Shown: in pieces, positions 17,688-26,535 of the stretch
Numbering within the stretch: position 1 is the stretch's first letter
Layout: the number at the start of each line of letters is the position of its first letter
Origin: CAYNJF01 sp964397555
GTDB taxonomy: Bacteria; Pseudomonadota; Gammaproteobacteria; Berkiellales; Berkiellaceae
DNA length: 64,000 bases
Direction of reading: 5' to 3'
NCBI GenBank assembly: GCA_964397555.1
Contig: CAYNJF010000003.1
Location: 1 to 64,000, forward strand
Notes under the pieces: model-generated
The model's database searches: none
What the model saw: the letters and a program-made list of their open reading frames with translations, nothing else
What the model was told of the DNA's origin: nothing
Position numbers and translations under genes: made by a program

Positions 17688-19705
17688 TACTTGACCCGCA
17701 TACCAGGCTGAGCACCTTCGTGAGGCTCAAGAATGAATAAATCTTTGCCGCCGGGGCCTGCCGCAAGCACCATCCCTTCGGATAAACCAAAGCGCATTTT
17801 TCTTGGGGCTAGGTTGGCGACCATGACGGTCATTTTGCCGATGAGGTCTTCGGGCTGGTAGGCCGATTTGATGCCTGCAAACACTTGCCTTGGCTCACCA
17901 ATGTCCAAGCTGATTTTTAACAACTTGTCCGCGCCTTCTACGTGCTCGGCATGAACGATTTTTGCCACACGCAAATCGATTTTCGCAAAATCGTCGTATT
18001 GGATGGTCTCGCTGACCGGATCATCGGCTAAAGGGCCTGTGGGTTGTGGTTTTTCTTCTTCTTTGGAGTCTTCTATCATGGTTTGACAAGCCTTAGCATC
18101 AAGTCGTTGGAGTAAAGGGCTAAATGGGTTTAACGTATGGCCGACAAGCGGGGTTTGAACGGCAGCCCAATCAAGCTCACCGGCATTTAAAAACGCTTCG
18201 GCATTTTCGGCCATGGTCGGTAAGACGGGCTTTAGGTAACACATCAGCACGCGGAATAAGTTAATGGCTTGAGAGCAGACGTTTTGCACCATGGCGTGTT
18301 GCTCAGGATCTTTAATCAATACCCACGGTTTGTTGGCATCGATGAAACGATTAGCCTCGTCCGCGAGCGCCATGATGTCGCGGATGGCTTTGGAGAATTG
18401 GCGCGCTTCAAAGGCGTCCAAGATGGTTCGACCCTGGGCCAAAAAGTGCTGATACATGTCGGAATCAAGCAACGCATCTGAGGTTTTGTTCTCAAAGTTT
18501 TTCTTCAAAAACGGAGCACAGCGCGACGCGATATTCACAAATTTACCGACTAAGTCAGAGTTCACTCGTTGAGCAAAATCATCCATGTTCAAATCCAAAT
18601 CATCGACGCCATCAGAGAGCTTGGCGCTGAAATAATAACGTAAATACTCTGGATTCAGGTGGGCAAGGTAAGTGCGGGCTTGGATGAAGGTGCCTCTTGA
18701 TTTTGACATTTTCATGCCATCGACCGTCAAAAAGCCATGGGCGTACACTCGGTCTGGCGTACGCATGTTCGCGCCATGCAGCATCGCAGGCCAAAAGAGG
18801 GTATGGAAGTAAACAATATCCTTGCCGATAAAGTGAATGAGCTCTTTGTCGGAGTCTTTTGCCCAATACGAATCAAAATCCACGCCAGAGGTTTCACACC
18901 ACTTCTTGAACGAAGCCATGTAACCAATCGGGGCATCAAGCCAAACATAAAAGTATTTGTCTTCGGTCCCAGGAATGTTAAAGCCGAAATAAGGGCCATC
19001 TCGGGAGATGTCCCACGATTTGAGCCCGGCTTCAAACCACTCTTTGAGTTTGTTGACGATTTGAGGCTGGAAATGATCTTGGCTAATCCAAGTCTCAAGC
19101 ATGTCGGCATAATGCTCAAGCTGGAAAAAATAGTGTTCGGTTTCTTTTTTGATGGGCGTGGCCCCTGATAGAACCGATTTTGGCTCGATTAAGTCAGTGG
19201 GGTCGTAATGGGCGCCGCATACTTCGCACGAGTCGCCGTATTGATCTTTGGCACCACATTTAGGGCACTCGCCTTTGACGTAGCGATCTGGCAAGAACAT
19301 GTTCTTTTCCGGATCATACGCTTGCTCAATGGTGCGGACCTCAATGTCACCGCGCTCTTTAAGCTTGGTGTAAATCTGCCCAGCCAATTCGCGGTTTTCC
19401 TCGGAATGGGTGGTATGAAAGAAGTCCACGCCAATGTTGAATGAATCAAACACGCTGATCTGGTCTTTGTTAACTTGGGTAACCAACTCTTCTGGTGTGA
19501 TCCCCATTTTTTCCGCTTGCAACATGATCGGCGTGCCGTGGGCATCGGAGCCACAAATGAAACGAACCGTGTGACCTTGCAATCGCATGGCACGAACCCA
19601 AACATCGGTTTGGATGTACTCTAAAATATGGCCTAAATGAAGATGGCCGTTTGCATAAGGCAACGCACAAGTGACGAGCATGTCACGAGTTTTCGTCTCA
19701 GTCAT
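17687..19705 (-). CDS. metG: methionyl-tRNA synthetase
   Basis: Charges initiator and elongator tRNA-Met. 672 residues with the class I HIGH-type motif (YANGHLHLGH) near residue 18, the zinc-binding knuckles (CPKCG and CEVCG) near 150, the KMSKSRG loop near 335, and a C-terminal tRNA-binding OB domain (Trbp111 type) from about residue 570. Length is normal. First gene of metG-rnfB-nth, divergent from mrp, a common gammaproteobacterial arrangement. Confidence 0.97.
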   Translation of the reverse strand: MTETKTRDMLVTCALPYANGHLHLGHILEYIQTDVWVRAMRLQGHTVRFICGSDAHGTPIMLQAEKMGITPEELVTQVNKDQISVFDSFNIGVDFFHTTHSEENRELAGQIYTKLKERGDIEVRTIEQAYDPEKNMFLPDRYVKGECPKCGAKDQYGDSCEVCGAHYDPTDLIEPKSVLSGATPIKKETEHYFFQLEHYADMLETWISQDHFQPQIVNKLKEWFEAGLKSWDISRDGPYFGFNIPGTEDKYFYVWLDAPIGYMASFKKWCETSGVDFDSYWAKDSDKELIHFIGKDIVYFHTLFWPAMLHGANMRTPDRVYAHGFLTVDGMKMSKSRGTFIQARTYLAHLNPEYLRYYFSAKLSDGVDDLDLNMDDFAQRVNSDLVGKFVNIASRCAPFLKKNFENKTSDALLDSDMYQHFLAQGRTILDAFEARQFSKAIRDIMALADEANRFIDANKPWVLIKDPEQHAMVQNVCSQAINLFRVLMCYLKPVLPTMAENAEAFLNAGELDWAAVQTPLVGHTLNPFSPLLQRLDAKACQTMIEDSKEEEKPQPTGPLADDPVSETIQYDDFAKIDLRVAKIVHAEHVEGADKLLKISLDIGEPRQVFAGIKSAYQPEDLIGKMTVMVANLAPRKMRFGLSEGMVLAAGPGGKDLFILEPHEGAQPGMRVK

Positions 19706-19792
19706 GGTCTTTTCTATCCTCGATTAATTTAGAGCGATACTATACCCGAGGAAGGCTTTGCGGTCATCCTCGTAGGTGAAAACGAGCACTCA

Positions 19793-19801
19793 TGCTACAA
19801 T
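19793..19801 (+). promoter_or_regulatory. extended -10 promoter element for mrp
   Basis: TGCTACAAT (19793-19801) is an extended -10 box (TG-n-TACAAT) 27 bases before the mrp ATG, in the metG/mrp divergent region. No good -35 is present at 17 bases, which the TG extension can compensate. Confidence 0.4.
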
Positions 19802-19828
19802 GACGGCCAAAAATAAGTTGGATAGATA

Positions 19829-20887
19829 ATGAACATCCCACAAGCACTCCATCAAAGTCTAAACACTTTTAATGATCCCATTTTAAAATTGCCTTATACC
19901 TCGCTGGGATGGGCTAGCATGCAAGCCAATACGCTGCATGTACGCCTTGGCTACCCATCTACTACGGATGAAATGGGTGAGTTGACCCAAAGTCTTGAGA
20001 CTCATTTGAACGCTTGCGGGCATGATACCCCGGTTGAATTTAGTTGGCGCGTGGTGCGCCACGTCGTGGATTCAGGTCAAAAACCCAAGTTCGGGGTTAA
20101 TAATGTCATTGCCATAGGCTCGGGCAAGGGCGGTGTCGGTAAATCCACCGTCAGCGCTAACATGGCGGTGGCCTTGGCTCAACGCGGAGCCCGAGTGGGG
20201 CTTCTTGATGCCGACATTTATGGGCCTAGTCAGGCAGCTTTGTTTGGCGTTGAGGGTAAACCTGAAGTGGTTGACAAAAAAATGGTGCCTTTTTTGGCCC
20301 ATGGGGTCCATGTGCTTTCTATGGCCAATTTGGTCGAGCCAGATTCTGCGATGATTTGGCGTGGCCCCATGGTTTCTGGAGCACTCTTGCAGTTTTTCAA
20401 CGAAGCGCTTTGGCCTAACCTTGATTACTTATTGATTGATTTGCCCCCCGGGACGGGTGATGTTCAGCTCACGATGGCGCAAAAATTGCCCGTAACGGGG
20501 GCGGTTGTGGTCACAACCCCTCAAGATTTATCCTTGCTCGATGCGCAAAAAGCAGTCACCATGTTTGATAAGGTGAAAATCCCAGTGCTTGGTGTGGTGC
20601 AAAACATGACGGAGACGGTGTGTTCGGCGTGTGGTCATCGAGAATCGCTTTTCGGTGAGCTGGATGAGAAAAGCGCTCAGACTCGATTCAAAGCCCCCAT
20701 CATTGGAGCGCTGCCTTTAAACAGCCAATTGTGCCAATTGGGCCCAACAGGGGGGTGCATTCAGGTCACCTCACCCCAGAGTCCATTTGTGAAAGCCATG
20801 GACACCATGGCTGCAACCATGGCCGCGAAATTGAGTGAGTTGGCACGGGATAACCAAGTTGTCACCCAAAAAGTTATGATTTCCTGA
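19829..20887 (+). CDS. apbC: iron-sulfur cluster carrier P-loop ATPase, Mrp/ApbC
   Basis: Binds and hands over 4Fe-4S clusters to target enzymes. The 352-residue protein has an N-terminal MIP18-like region (residues 1-90), the deviant Walker A GKGGVGKST near 100, the DxD-type switch (LLDADIYGPSQ), Walker B-like LIDLPPGTGD, and the metal-binding CSAC near residue 267. Followed after 9 bases by dcd, so cotranscribed. Confidence 0.95.
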   Translation: MNIPQALHQSLNTFNDPILKLPYTSLGWASMQANTLHVRLGYPSTTDEMGELTQSLETHLNACGHDTPVEFSWRVVRHVVDSGQKPKFGVNNVIAIGSGKGGVGKSTVSANMAVALAQRGARVGLLDADIYGPSQAALFGVEGKPEVVDKKMVPFLAHGVHVLSMANLVEPDSAMIWRGPMVSGALLQFFNEALWPNLDYLLIDLPPGTGDVQLTMAQKLPVTGAVVVTTPQDLSLLDAQKAVTMFDKVKIPVLGVVQNMTETVCSACGHRESLFGELDEKSAQTRFKAPIIGALPLNSQLCQLGPTGGCIQVTSPQSPFVKAMDTMAATMAAKLSELARDNQVVTQKVMIS

Positions 20888-20896
20888 GGAATTAAT

Positions 20897-21460
20897 ATGA
20901 CCATAAAATCCGATCAATGGATCCGCCGCATGGCTTCAAATGGGATGATTGAACCGTTCATTCATTCTCAAGTACGCTATCAAGGCGATCGTAAATTAAT
21001 CTCATACGGGACCTCAAGTTATGGCTACGACGTGCGTTGCGCCAATGAATTTAAGGTCTTTACCAACATCAACTCCTCGATCGTGGATCCAAAAAATTTC
21101 GATTCGAATTCCTTTGTGGATGTGGTCTCGGACGTGTGTGTGATTCCTCCGAACTCCTTTGCGCTTGCCCGCACGGTTGAATATTTCAAAATCCCACGCA
21201 ACGTGCTCACCATCTGCCTGGGTAAGTCGACCTATGCACGCTGTGGGATCATCGTGAACGTGACGCCACTCGAGCCTGAGTGGGAGGGGCATGTGACTTT
21301 GGAGTTTTCCAATACCACGCCATTACCCGCAAAAATATACGCCAATGAAGGGGTGGCTCAAATGCTGTTTTTAGAGTCTGACGAAGTGTGTGAGACCTCT
21401 TATGCGGATCGCGGCGGTAAATATCAAGGCCAAAAAGGGGTGACCTTACCAGAGACTTGA
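20897..21460 (+). CDS. dcd: dCTP deaminase
   Basis: Converts dCTP to dUTP for thymidylate synthesis; homotrimer. 187 residues with the dUTPase-fold signature: GKSTYARCGI, and EGHVTLEFSN containing the catalytic Glu. Ribosome binding site TGAGGA 6 bases upstream of ATG. The gene ends 43 bases before a strong two-way terminator. Confidence 0.95.
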   Translation: MTIKSDQWIRRMASNGMIEPFIHSQVRYQGDRKLISYGTSSYGYDVRCANEFKVFTNINSSIVDPKNFDSNSFVDVVSDVCVIPPNSFALARTVEYFKIPRNVLTICLGKSTYARCGIIVNVTPLEPEWEGHVTLEFSNTTPLPAKIYANEGVAQMLFLESDEVCETSYADRGGKYQGQKGVTLPET

Positions 21461-21503
21461 TGTTTATGAGTGAATCAAGATTGCCTACTGGCGTGTAGGC
21501 ATA

Positions 21504-21531
21504 AAAAAAGAGGGTAAATACCCTCTTTTTT
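21504..21531. terminator. bidirectional intrinsic terminator between dcd and the RRM gene
   Basis: A 13-bp stem, A5-GAGGGTA and its complement around a 2-base turn, with A-runs on one side and T-runs on the other. It serves dcd on the plus strand and the RNA-binding protein gene on the minus strand. Confidence 0.85.
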
Positions 21532-21546
21532 CTTTGCAAAAAAATC

Positions 21547-21801
21547 TTATCGACGTTCTTGCTCTTTGGCCATGTTCACTTTAAGTTCACGACCTAACAA
21601 CTCTTTGCCATGCATTTCAAGAGCGGCTTGAGCGTGCTCTGGGCTTGCAAATTCAACGAAGGCAAAACCACGTGGGCGGTTATGTTCTCTGTCGAATGGG
21701 ATTTTAATACCGTTAATCTGACCAAAGCCTTCAAAAGCTGAACGAAGATCATCTTCTGTTGCATTGTATGTAAGATTGCCGATATAGATTTTGTTTTGCA
21801 T
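21547..21801 (-). CDS. single-RRM RNA-binding protein, 84 aa
   Basis: A complete RNA recognition motif: RNP2 (IYIGNL) at residues 5-10 and RNP1 (RGFAFVEF) near 44-51, then a short basic end. Small stand-alone RRM proteins bind single-stranded RNA and are often cold-responsive in bacteria. The start at 21801 has AAAGG 7 bases upstream, in an A/T-rich leader. Preceded by no partner gene; ends at the shared terminator. Confidence 0.9.
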   Translation of the reverse strand: MQNKIYIGNLTYNATEDDLRSAFEGFGQINGIKIPFDREHNRPRGFAFVEFASPEHAQAALEMHGKELLGRELKVNMAKEQERR

Positions 21802-21918
21802 AATTAAACCTTTAAAAAAATAAAAAAATGTCTTTGAAACCAATTTTGTCAATGGGCTCAGAACACCTGCCTATCCTAGCCTCATTGCCAGTCAAGTGCA
21901 AACGATTCTGATACAAAA

Positions 21919-22980
21919 TTATCGACTTGGAGACGGTCGTTTGTTTGGGTTTATAAGGCTTGGGAGGCCTTGGACGATAAGACTGTCACGAAACTCACTT
22001 AGGTCTTGAGGTTCGTCGTCGATGATCTGAGCCATGGTCATATCCACTTGCTCAACCAGCAATGTAAGTTTGTCGATAAACTTGCATAGTTCAAGGTCCA
22101 GTTCATTCCAGTCGGGTAATTCATTCGGATCTAGGTAGGTATTCAAAAAGAGCTGCCAAGCGTACTCTGAGGTTTGGGCCTCAATGCCCAAGGCACCACA
22201 CCGCTCCATCAGGCTTTTGTGGTATGGCTCCAAAAGTTCCACACCAAGCTCGTCCTCGTCGATGACATAAAAAGTTGAGATAAGCCCGATTGAGTCACTC
22301 AAGGTGGCGAGCACATCCTTGGCCGCTTCGAGTTGATGATTTAGGCCGACCTCATTGGAGGCGGACCAAAGAAGACTTTGCGCGGGGAATAGGGGGCGAA
22401 ATAGGTTGGTATCGTCATCGTAAGTGAATTGGCTAGTGTGTTCTTTATTGAGAACTTGAGACCCTAAATCAAAATCATAATGCCCACCGCCTTTGTGAGT
22501 ATGATAAAGCTTCACTTCAAAGGCATGCCCAGACTTTGGTGCGCATGAGAAAGACTCATAGACTTGTTTTTTGCTTTGATGATGATAAGCCCCATAGACC
22601 GTTAGTTTTGCCCCCATCAAGGAGGCCAAAAGACCAATGTCTTCTTCTGCAATCAGTTTCCCTGGTGCGCACTCATCGCGAGAGCGTTCTTCGGGCAAGT
22701 GCTGAGCAAGTACCTCACGAAACACTCGACCCCAAAAAAGTTCGCGATCGTAGGGGTGCGGAAGGGCATTATTAAGTTCTATGAGTGAAGTGATGTTGGG
22801 CAGATTAAGCGCATACACTTCGTTGGTGGTTTGCAGAATATCGTGATAAATGGGGTAGGCTTTGATGAGTTCAACTAAAAAATGGGGCTGGCTAAGGTGT
22901 TGATTTATAAAGTGATGCCAAGTATGCGCAAGACAATGAAATGAGCAGTTGTTTCCGTTGGCGCCTGCGCTTGCTAACAT
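21919..22980 (-). CDS. OTU-like cysteine protease, 353 aa, effector-like
   Basis: The N-terminus carries GNNCSFHCLAH, which aligns with the OTU deubiquitinase motif (DGNC-x-F-H/R-A-L) with C12 as nucleophile. A segment IAEEDIGLLASLMGAKLTVY (about residues 110-129) matches the OTU core helix-strand, and GGHYDFD (H167) matches the C-terminal catalytic His. The usual Asp before GNC is replaced. The remaining 180 residues are helical and unrecognised. The start at 22980 has GAGG 7 bases upstream. Bacterial OTU proteins act on host ubiquitin; delivery to a host is inferred. Confidence 0.65.
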   Translation of the reverse strand: MLASAGANGNNCSFHCLAHTWHHFINQHLSQPHFLVELIKAYPIYHDILQTTNEVYALNLPNITSLIELNNALPHPYDRELFWGRVFREVLAQHLPEERSRDECAPGKLIAEEDIGLLASLMGAKLTVYGAYHHQSKKQVYESFSCAPKSGHAFEVKLYHTHKGGGHYDFDLGSQVLNKEHTSQFTYDDDTNLFRPLFPAQSLLWSASNEVGLNHQLEAAKDVLATLSDSIGLISTFYVIDEDELGVELLEPYHKSLMERCGALGIEAQTSEYAWQLFLNTYLDPNELPDWNELDLELCKFIDKLTLLVEQVDMTMAQIIDDEPQDLSEFRDSLIVQGLPSLINPNKRPSPSR

Positions 22981-23075
22981 GGTTGGCCTCAAAAATCGTT
23001 TTCGTTCTTTTATTGAGCATAGACCAATTACTTTAGTTCCAAAAGCACCCGCTTATTTTAACGGCAATTTTTGAC

Positions 23076-23390
23076 TTAGGGGTTGCCTTTTGAACGAGCT
23101 TGGGCCTTGAGGGTGTTTATGATCTGCTCAGCCAAGTCATCGAGTGCTTCATAGTTTAATTCATACCCCTGATTTTGCACCATTTTGCACTGTTGTTGCG
23201 TGGCTAAAAAGTTATTCACATCGGTTTGTTGTGCCAGTTTTCGCAACGATGCATCGAACTCACGGATGGCTTCGTGTTTAAATTCAATCGTGCCTGAATC
23301 ATGATCCACCTTGGTTTGATAGCGCATGCACTCGTTAAGTGCGCATAGTACATACTCTTGAAGCAGATCGGTTAGATTTGGATTAGCCAT
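23076..23390 (-). CDS. small helical orphan protein, 104 aa
   Basis: Not recognised. All-helical by appearance, no signal peptide or membrane segment, a few Cys in the N-terminal half. AAGG lies 7 bases before the ATG. Similar in size and style to the proteins at 23574 and 49910 and the broken gene at 1853, though sequence likeness is weak. Confidence 0.55.
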   Translation of the reverse strand: MANPNLTDLLQEYVLCALNECMRYQTKVDHDSGTIEFKHEAIREFDASLRKLAQQTDVNNFLATQQQCKMVQNQGYELNYEALDDLAEQIINTLKAQARSKGNP

Positions 23391-23527
23391 GGATTACCTT
23401 GATTGTTGCTTAGGACGCCTTGGGTGAAAAGGGTGTCCTAAAGTCGTTGTTTTTGTTTACTTCAGTTGAGAAAGAGCGCAGCTCAAACCAACCTAAGTCT
23501 TCTCATAGATTACCGTACCCACAAAAA

Positions 23528-23553
23528 AAAAGCTTAACCGAAGTTAAGCTTTT
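23528..23553 (-). terminator. intrinsic terminator of the 23574 gene
   Basis: An 11-bp perfect stem (AAAAGCTTAAC / GTTAAGCTTTT) with a CGAA tetraloop. Read on the minus strand it is followed by a run of about eight T, and it lies 20 bases beyond the stop of the 100-residue protein gene. Confidence 0.85.
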
Positions 23554-23573
23554 CGTGCAGAGGATAGAAAAGA

Positions 23574-23876
23574 CTAGCTTTGGCAATACGCTTTCAGCGC
23601 CTTCTCTATGCGTGGGAAGATGGCATCACAGCGATGAACGACTTGTTCATTTTTGTTGGTCGCAAACAATCGCTTTAAGTCCAGCTGGGTGTCAAATAGG
23701 TCTTTTGCCTCCAGAGCCCCAGATTCAAACCCCTCAACGATGAATGTGCTTAATCGCTCAACCATGGAAAAGTAGGCCTCGTATGGTGGGGACTCGTAGG
23801 CATAGCCCTGAGCTTGCTCGTGAACCTCGTTGAACTGGTTGACCAAATCCAACAACGCTTCTCTGGCTTGCCCCAT
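23574..23876 (-). CDS. small helical orphan protein, 100 aa
   Basis: Not recognised. Acidic helical protein with a Tyr/Pro-rich insert near residues 23-33, a C-terminal Cys, and no export signal. AAGGA lies 8 bases upstream of the ATG and a strong terminator follows, so it is a single-gene unit. Possibly a distant relative of the 23076 and 49910 proteins. Confidence 0.6.
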   Translation of the reverse strand: MGQAREALLDLVNQFNEVHEQAQGYAYESPPYEAYFSMVERLSTFIVEGFESGALEAKDLFDTQLDLKRLFATNKNEQVVHRCDAIFPRIEKALKAYCQS

Positions 23877-23950
23877 GACTGTTTCCTTATCCTTTCTGTT
23901 TAGATACTAGACCATCCATGCATTAAAAAAAAGTATGATGCACTGCAAAT

Positions 23951-24706
23951 TCAGGCGTTGGGCTGGTACGACTTAATTTCACCCGATCCCACTTTAGAGC
24001 CCTCTCGATAATGCTCGACTTTGATGGGCAGATAATCGTGGTCCATGCTCAGCCACATCAGGGTAAATCGCTCTTTTTTGGTGGTGTGTAAAACCCGCAA
24101 AGCGTTGATGCGACCGATGGCCGTATTCAGCACTTCCTGGCCTTCGATTTTAAAGACATAAGGTTTAATTTCATCGTCTTCGGCCACGGTGTAGGTGAGG
24201 GTTCTTGGGGTAGCATCTTCCATCAAGTCCAATCGAAGCTTTACGGCATGAGTGAGTTTGTCTTGAATGCTTGAGAGCTCTTCTGTGATCGTTTGCGACC
24301 ATGGGTCTTTGTTGCCTTTTTTAAAGACTAAGTTTTCTTGCCAGTCGAAGAAAACGTTGCCATTTTTTACTCGACGACCTTCTTTCATGTCGTACATATA
24401 GAGTCTAGGGATGATCTTGCCGTCGCTGTATCGAAAGCTCGTTTTTTCCACGTAGCGAAAGGGAAGGACTTTGAGATAAGGCTCAGTGATGGACTCAACG
24501 GCATAAATGCCATCGTCTCGTCGAACCAGTCGATGCAAAGATTCCCCACCTTTGATCCCATGCCATTTGACGACATACCGGGCCGAGTAGGGGTTAAAGG
24601 GCAATAAGTCTGAGGGTTTGGTATCGATGCCAGCCATGGCGCTCATGCTCAAAAACCACGCAAGGCCTGCTGCCAACAAGGTACGGAATCGATAAGTGAC
24701 CATCAT
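23951..24706 (-). CDS. exported DUF3108 protein
   Basis: A signal peptide (residues 1-25, ending AMA) precedes a DUF3108 domain: YSARYVVKWHGIKGG start, a central YMYDMKEGRR, and LPIKVEHYREGSKVGSGEI end. DUF3108 proteins are periplasmic beta-rich proteins of unknown role, regularly found beside purN and purM. The start codon overlaps the purN stop (ATGATGA), so it is translated from the purM-purN mRNA. Confidence 0.85.
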   Translation of the reverse strand: MMVTYRFRTLLAAGLAWFLSMSAMAGIDTKPSDLLPFNPYSARYVVKWHGIKGGESLHRLVRRDDGIYAVESITEPYLKVLPFRYVEKTSFRYSDGKIIPRLYMYDMKEGRRVKNGNVFFDWQENLVFKKGNKDPWSQTITEELSSIQDKLTHAVKLRLDLMEDATPRTLTYTVAEDDEIKPYVFKIEGQEVLNTAIGRINALRVLHTTKKERFTLMWLSMDHDYLPIKVEHYREGSKVGSGEIKSYQPNA

Positions 24707-25362
24707 AATTGTTTTTCCTTCTCAGTAAATTCAATCAAGCATCCTTTAGGTGGGATTTGATTGCCGTCTAAATACAGTCGATTCTTTCGGGTGGACAAAC
24801 GCTCTTGCACAAACCAGCGAATCACATGAGGATAGAGCAAATGCTCAATTTCTTGTACGCGCAGCTTAAGGGTTTGAGCGGTATCCTCAGGTCCAACCGC
24901 TATTTTTGCTTGGGCTAAAATGGTGCCTGAATCAAGCTCTTCGGTGACCATGTGAATCGAGACACCATGATGGGTTTCTCTGGCCTCTAAAACACGCTGG
25001 TGCGTGTTTAGCCCTTTGTAATCAGGTAAAAGGGAGGGGTGAATGTTGATGATCTGATCGGGAAAAGCGCGGATAAAATCCGCAGACAATACGCGCATAA
25101 AACCGGCCAAGATAATCAACTCAGCCTCACAAGCTAAGATGGCTTGTTTCAGGGCGTTTTCAAAGGCTTCTTTGGTGGCAAAATCTTTGTGAGCCACCGT
25201 CATGGTATCAACACCGAGCGCTTGAGCTTTTTCAAGCCCTTTGGCCCCATGGTTATGAGAGATGACTCTCACGACCTCAATGTCCAACTCTTTTGTTGCC
25301 ACGCGCTTTAAAATGGCTTGAGCGTTTGATCCTTCTCCTCCGATGAGAATCACAACCTTCAT
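24703..25362 (-). CDS. purN: phosphoribosylglycinamide formyltransferase
   Basis: Transfers a formyl group from 10-formyl-THF to GAR in purine synthesis. 219 residues with the P-loop-like GGEGSNAQA (usually SGxGSN), HPSLLPDYKG with catalytic His, and the catalytic Asp in EELDSG. Overlaps purM by 4 bases (ATGA) and DUF3108 at its 3' end, so it is the middle gene of a three-gene operon. Confidence 0.95.
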   Translation of the reverse strand: MKVVILIGGEGSNAQAILKRVATKELDIEVVRVISHNHGAKGLEKAQALGVDTMTVAHKDFATKEAFENALKQAILACEAELIILAGFMRVLSADFIRAFPDQIINIHPSLLPDYKGLNTHQRVLEARETHHGVSIHMVTEELDSGTILAQAKIAVGPEDTAQTLKLRVQEIEHLLYPHVIRWFVQERLSTRKNRLYLDGNQIPPKGCLIEFTEKEKQL

Positions 25363-26393
25363 AATCGTCCCTTATATGTCACTGGTTGGTTAGATAGGTG
25401 AATCTTACCCATGACAAACGCGTGCTCATGATGAGCTTCGAGCACTTCCATGGCTCTTTCAAGATTAGATGGTTTTACCACAATGCACATGCCAACCCCG
25501 CAATTAAAGGTCGACAACATCGTCTTTTCACTAAGATTACCGTGCTCTTTTAACCAGCGCATGATGGCAGGCAGCTCAAAGCTATCTAAATCAATTTCAG
25601 CGCCCAGCCCTTTGGGCAACATACGTGAAATATTATCCCCAAAGCCGCCGCCTGTGATGTGACTCGCCCCTTCAAAAAGCGACTGGTTGGCGCAGGCGGT
25701 TAAGGATTTGACGTAAAGCCTTGTGGGGGTAAGCAAAGCTTGCCCAAGGGTGGAGCGATCAAAAGGCAGCGATAAATCTACTCCGGCCACTTCGATGACT
25801 TTGCGCGCCAGAGAAAACCCATTGGAGTGCAAGCCACTGGAGGCCAGCCCAACTAGAACATCCCCATCGCTGATCGTATGACCATCAATGATGCGGCTTT
25901 TCTCAACCACCCCCACGCAAAAGCCAGCTAAATCATAATCCTCGGATTGATACATGCCCGGCATTTCGGCAGTCTCACCTCCGATAAGACTCATGCCAGA
26001 TTCCATACAACCTTCACAAATCCCTCGAACCACTTGCGTGGCCACCTCAACATCAAGCTTACCGGTGGCAAAATAATCTAAAAACCATAAGGGCTTGGCC
26101 CCAGACACCACACAATCGTTCGCGCTCATCGCAACGCAATCAATCCCAATGGTATGATGAATCCCCAACTCGATCGCAAGTTTTAACTTTGTGCCTACGC
26201 CATCGGTACAGCTGACCATGACCGGTTGCTCGTACTCGTCTTTAGGCAGCTCAAAAAAAGCACCAAAGCCACCAAGCTGACCAAGAACGCCAGGGAGCGT
26301 GGTCTTGTTCACCAAGGGTTTGATGTTTTGCACAAATTGATTCCCTTTCTCAACATCAACACCCGCTTTCTCGTACGTTAGGCTCTCAGTCAT
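25359..26393 (-). CDS. purM: phosphoribosylformylglycinamidine cyclo-ligase
   Basis: Forms AIR from FGAM with ATP. 344 residues of the PurM/SelD/ThiL fold: GGFGAFFELP and SCTDGVGTKLK near residues 43-75, IGIDCVAMSANDCVVSGAKP near 90-110, GGETAEMPGMY near 150, and HITGGGFGDNISRMLP near 250. Normal length. First gene of purM-purN-DUF3108, divergent from the DUF2066 gene. No PUR-box operator was recognised in the 142-base gap. Confidence 0.96.
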   Translation of the reverse strand: MTESLTYEKAGVDVEKGNQFVQNIKPLVNKTTLPGVLGQLGGFGAFFELPKDEYEQPVMVSCTDGVGTKLKLAIELGIHHTIGIDCVAMSANDCVVSGAKPLWFLDYFATGKLDVEVATQVVRGICEGCMESGMSLIGGETAEMPGMYQSEDYDLAGFCVGVVEKSRIIDGHTISDGDVLVGLASSGLHSNGFSLARKVIEVAGVDLSLPFDRSTLGQALLTPTRLYVKSLTACANQSLFEGASHITGGGFGDNISRMLPKGLGAEIDLDSFELPAIMRWLKEHGNLSEKTMLSTFNCGVGMCIVVKPSNLERAMEVLEAHHEHAFVMGKIHLSNQPVTYKGRL

Positions 26394-26535
26394 AACCTGT
26401 CCCTCTGACTAAAAGGGCTATCTTAAACTAAATTCGTCCACGACACCTAACCAAACCAAGGATGCACGTGGCATAGGGTTTCCCCCCATACCACATAGAG
26501 GCATAATAAGTTCATCACTGAACACGAGGTACCAC

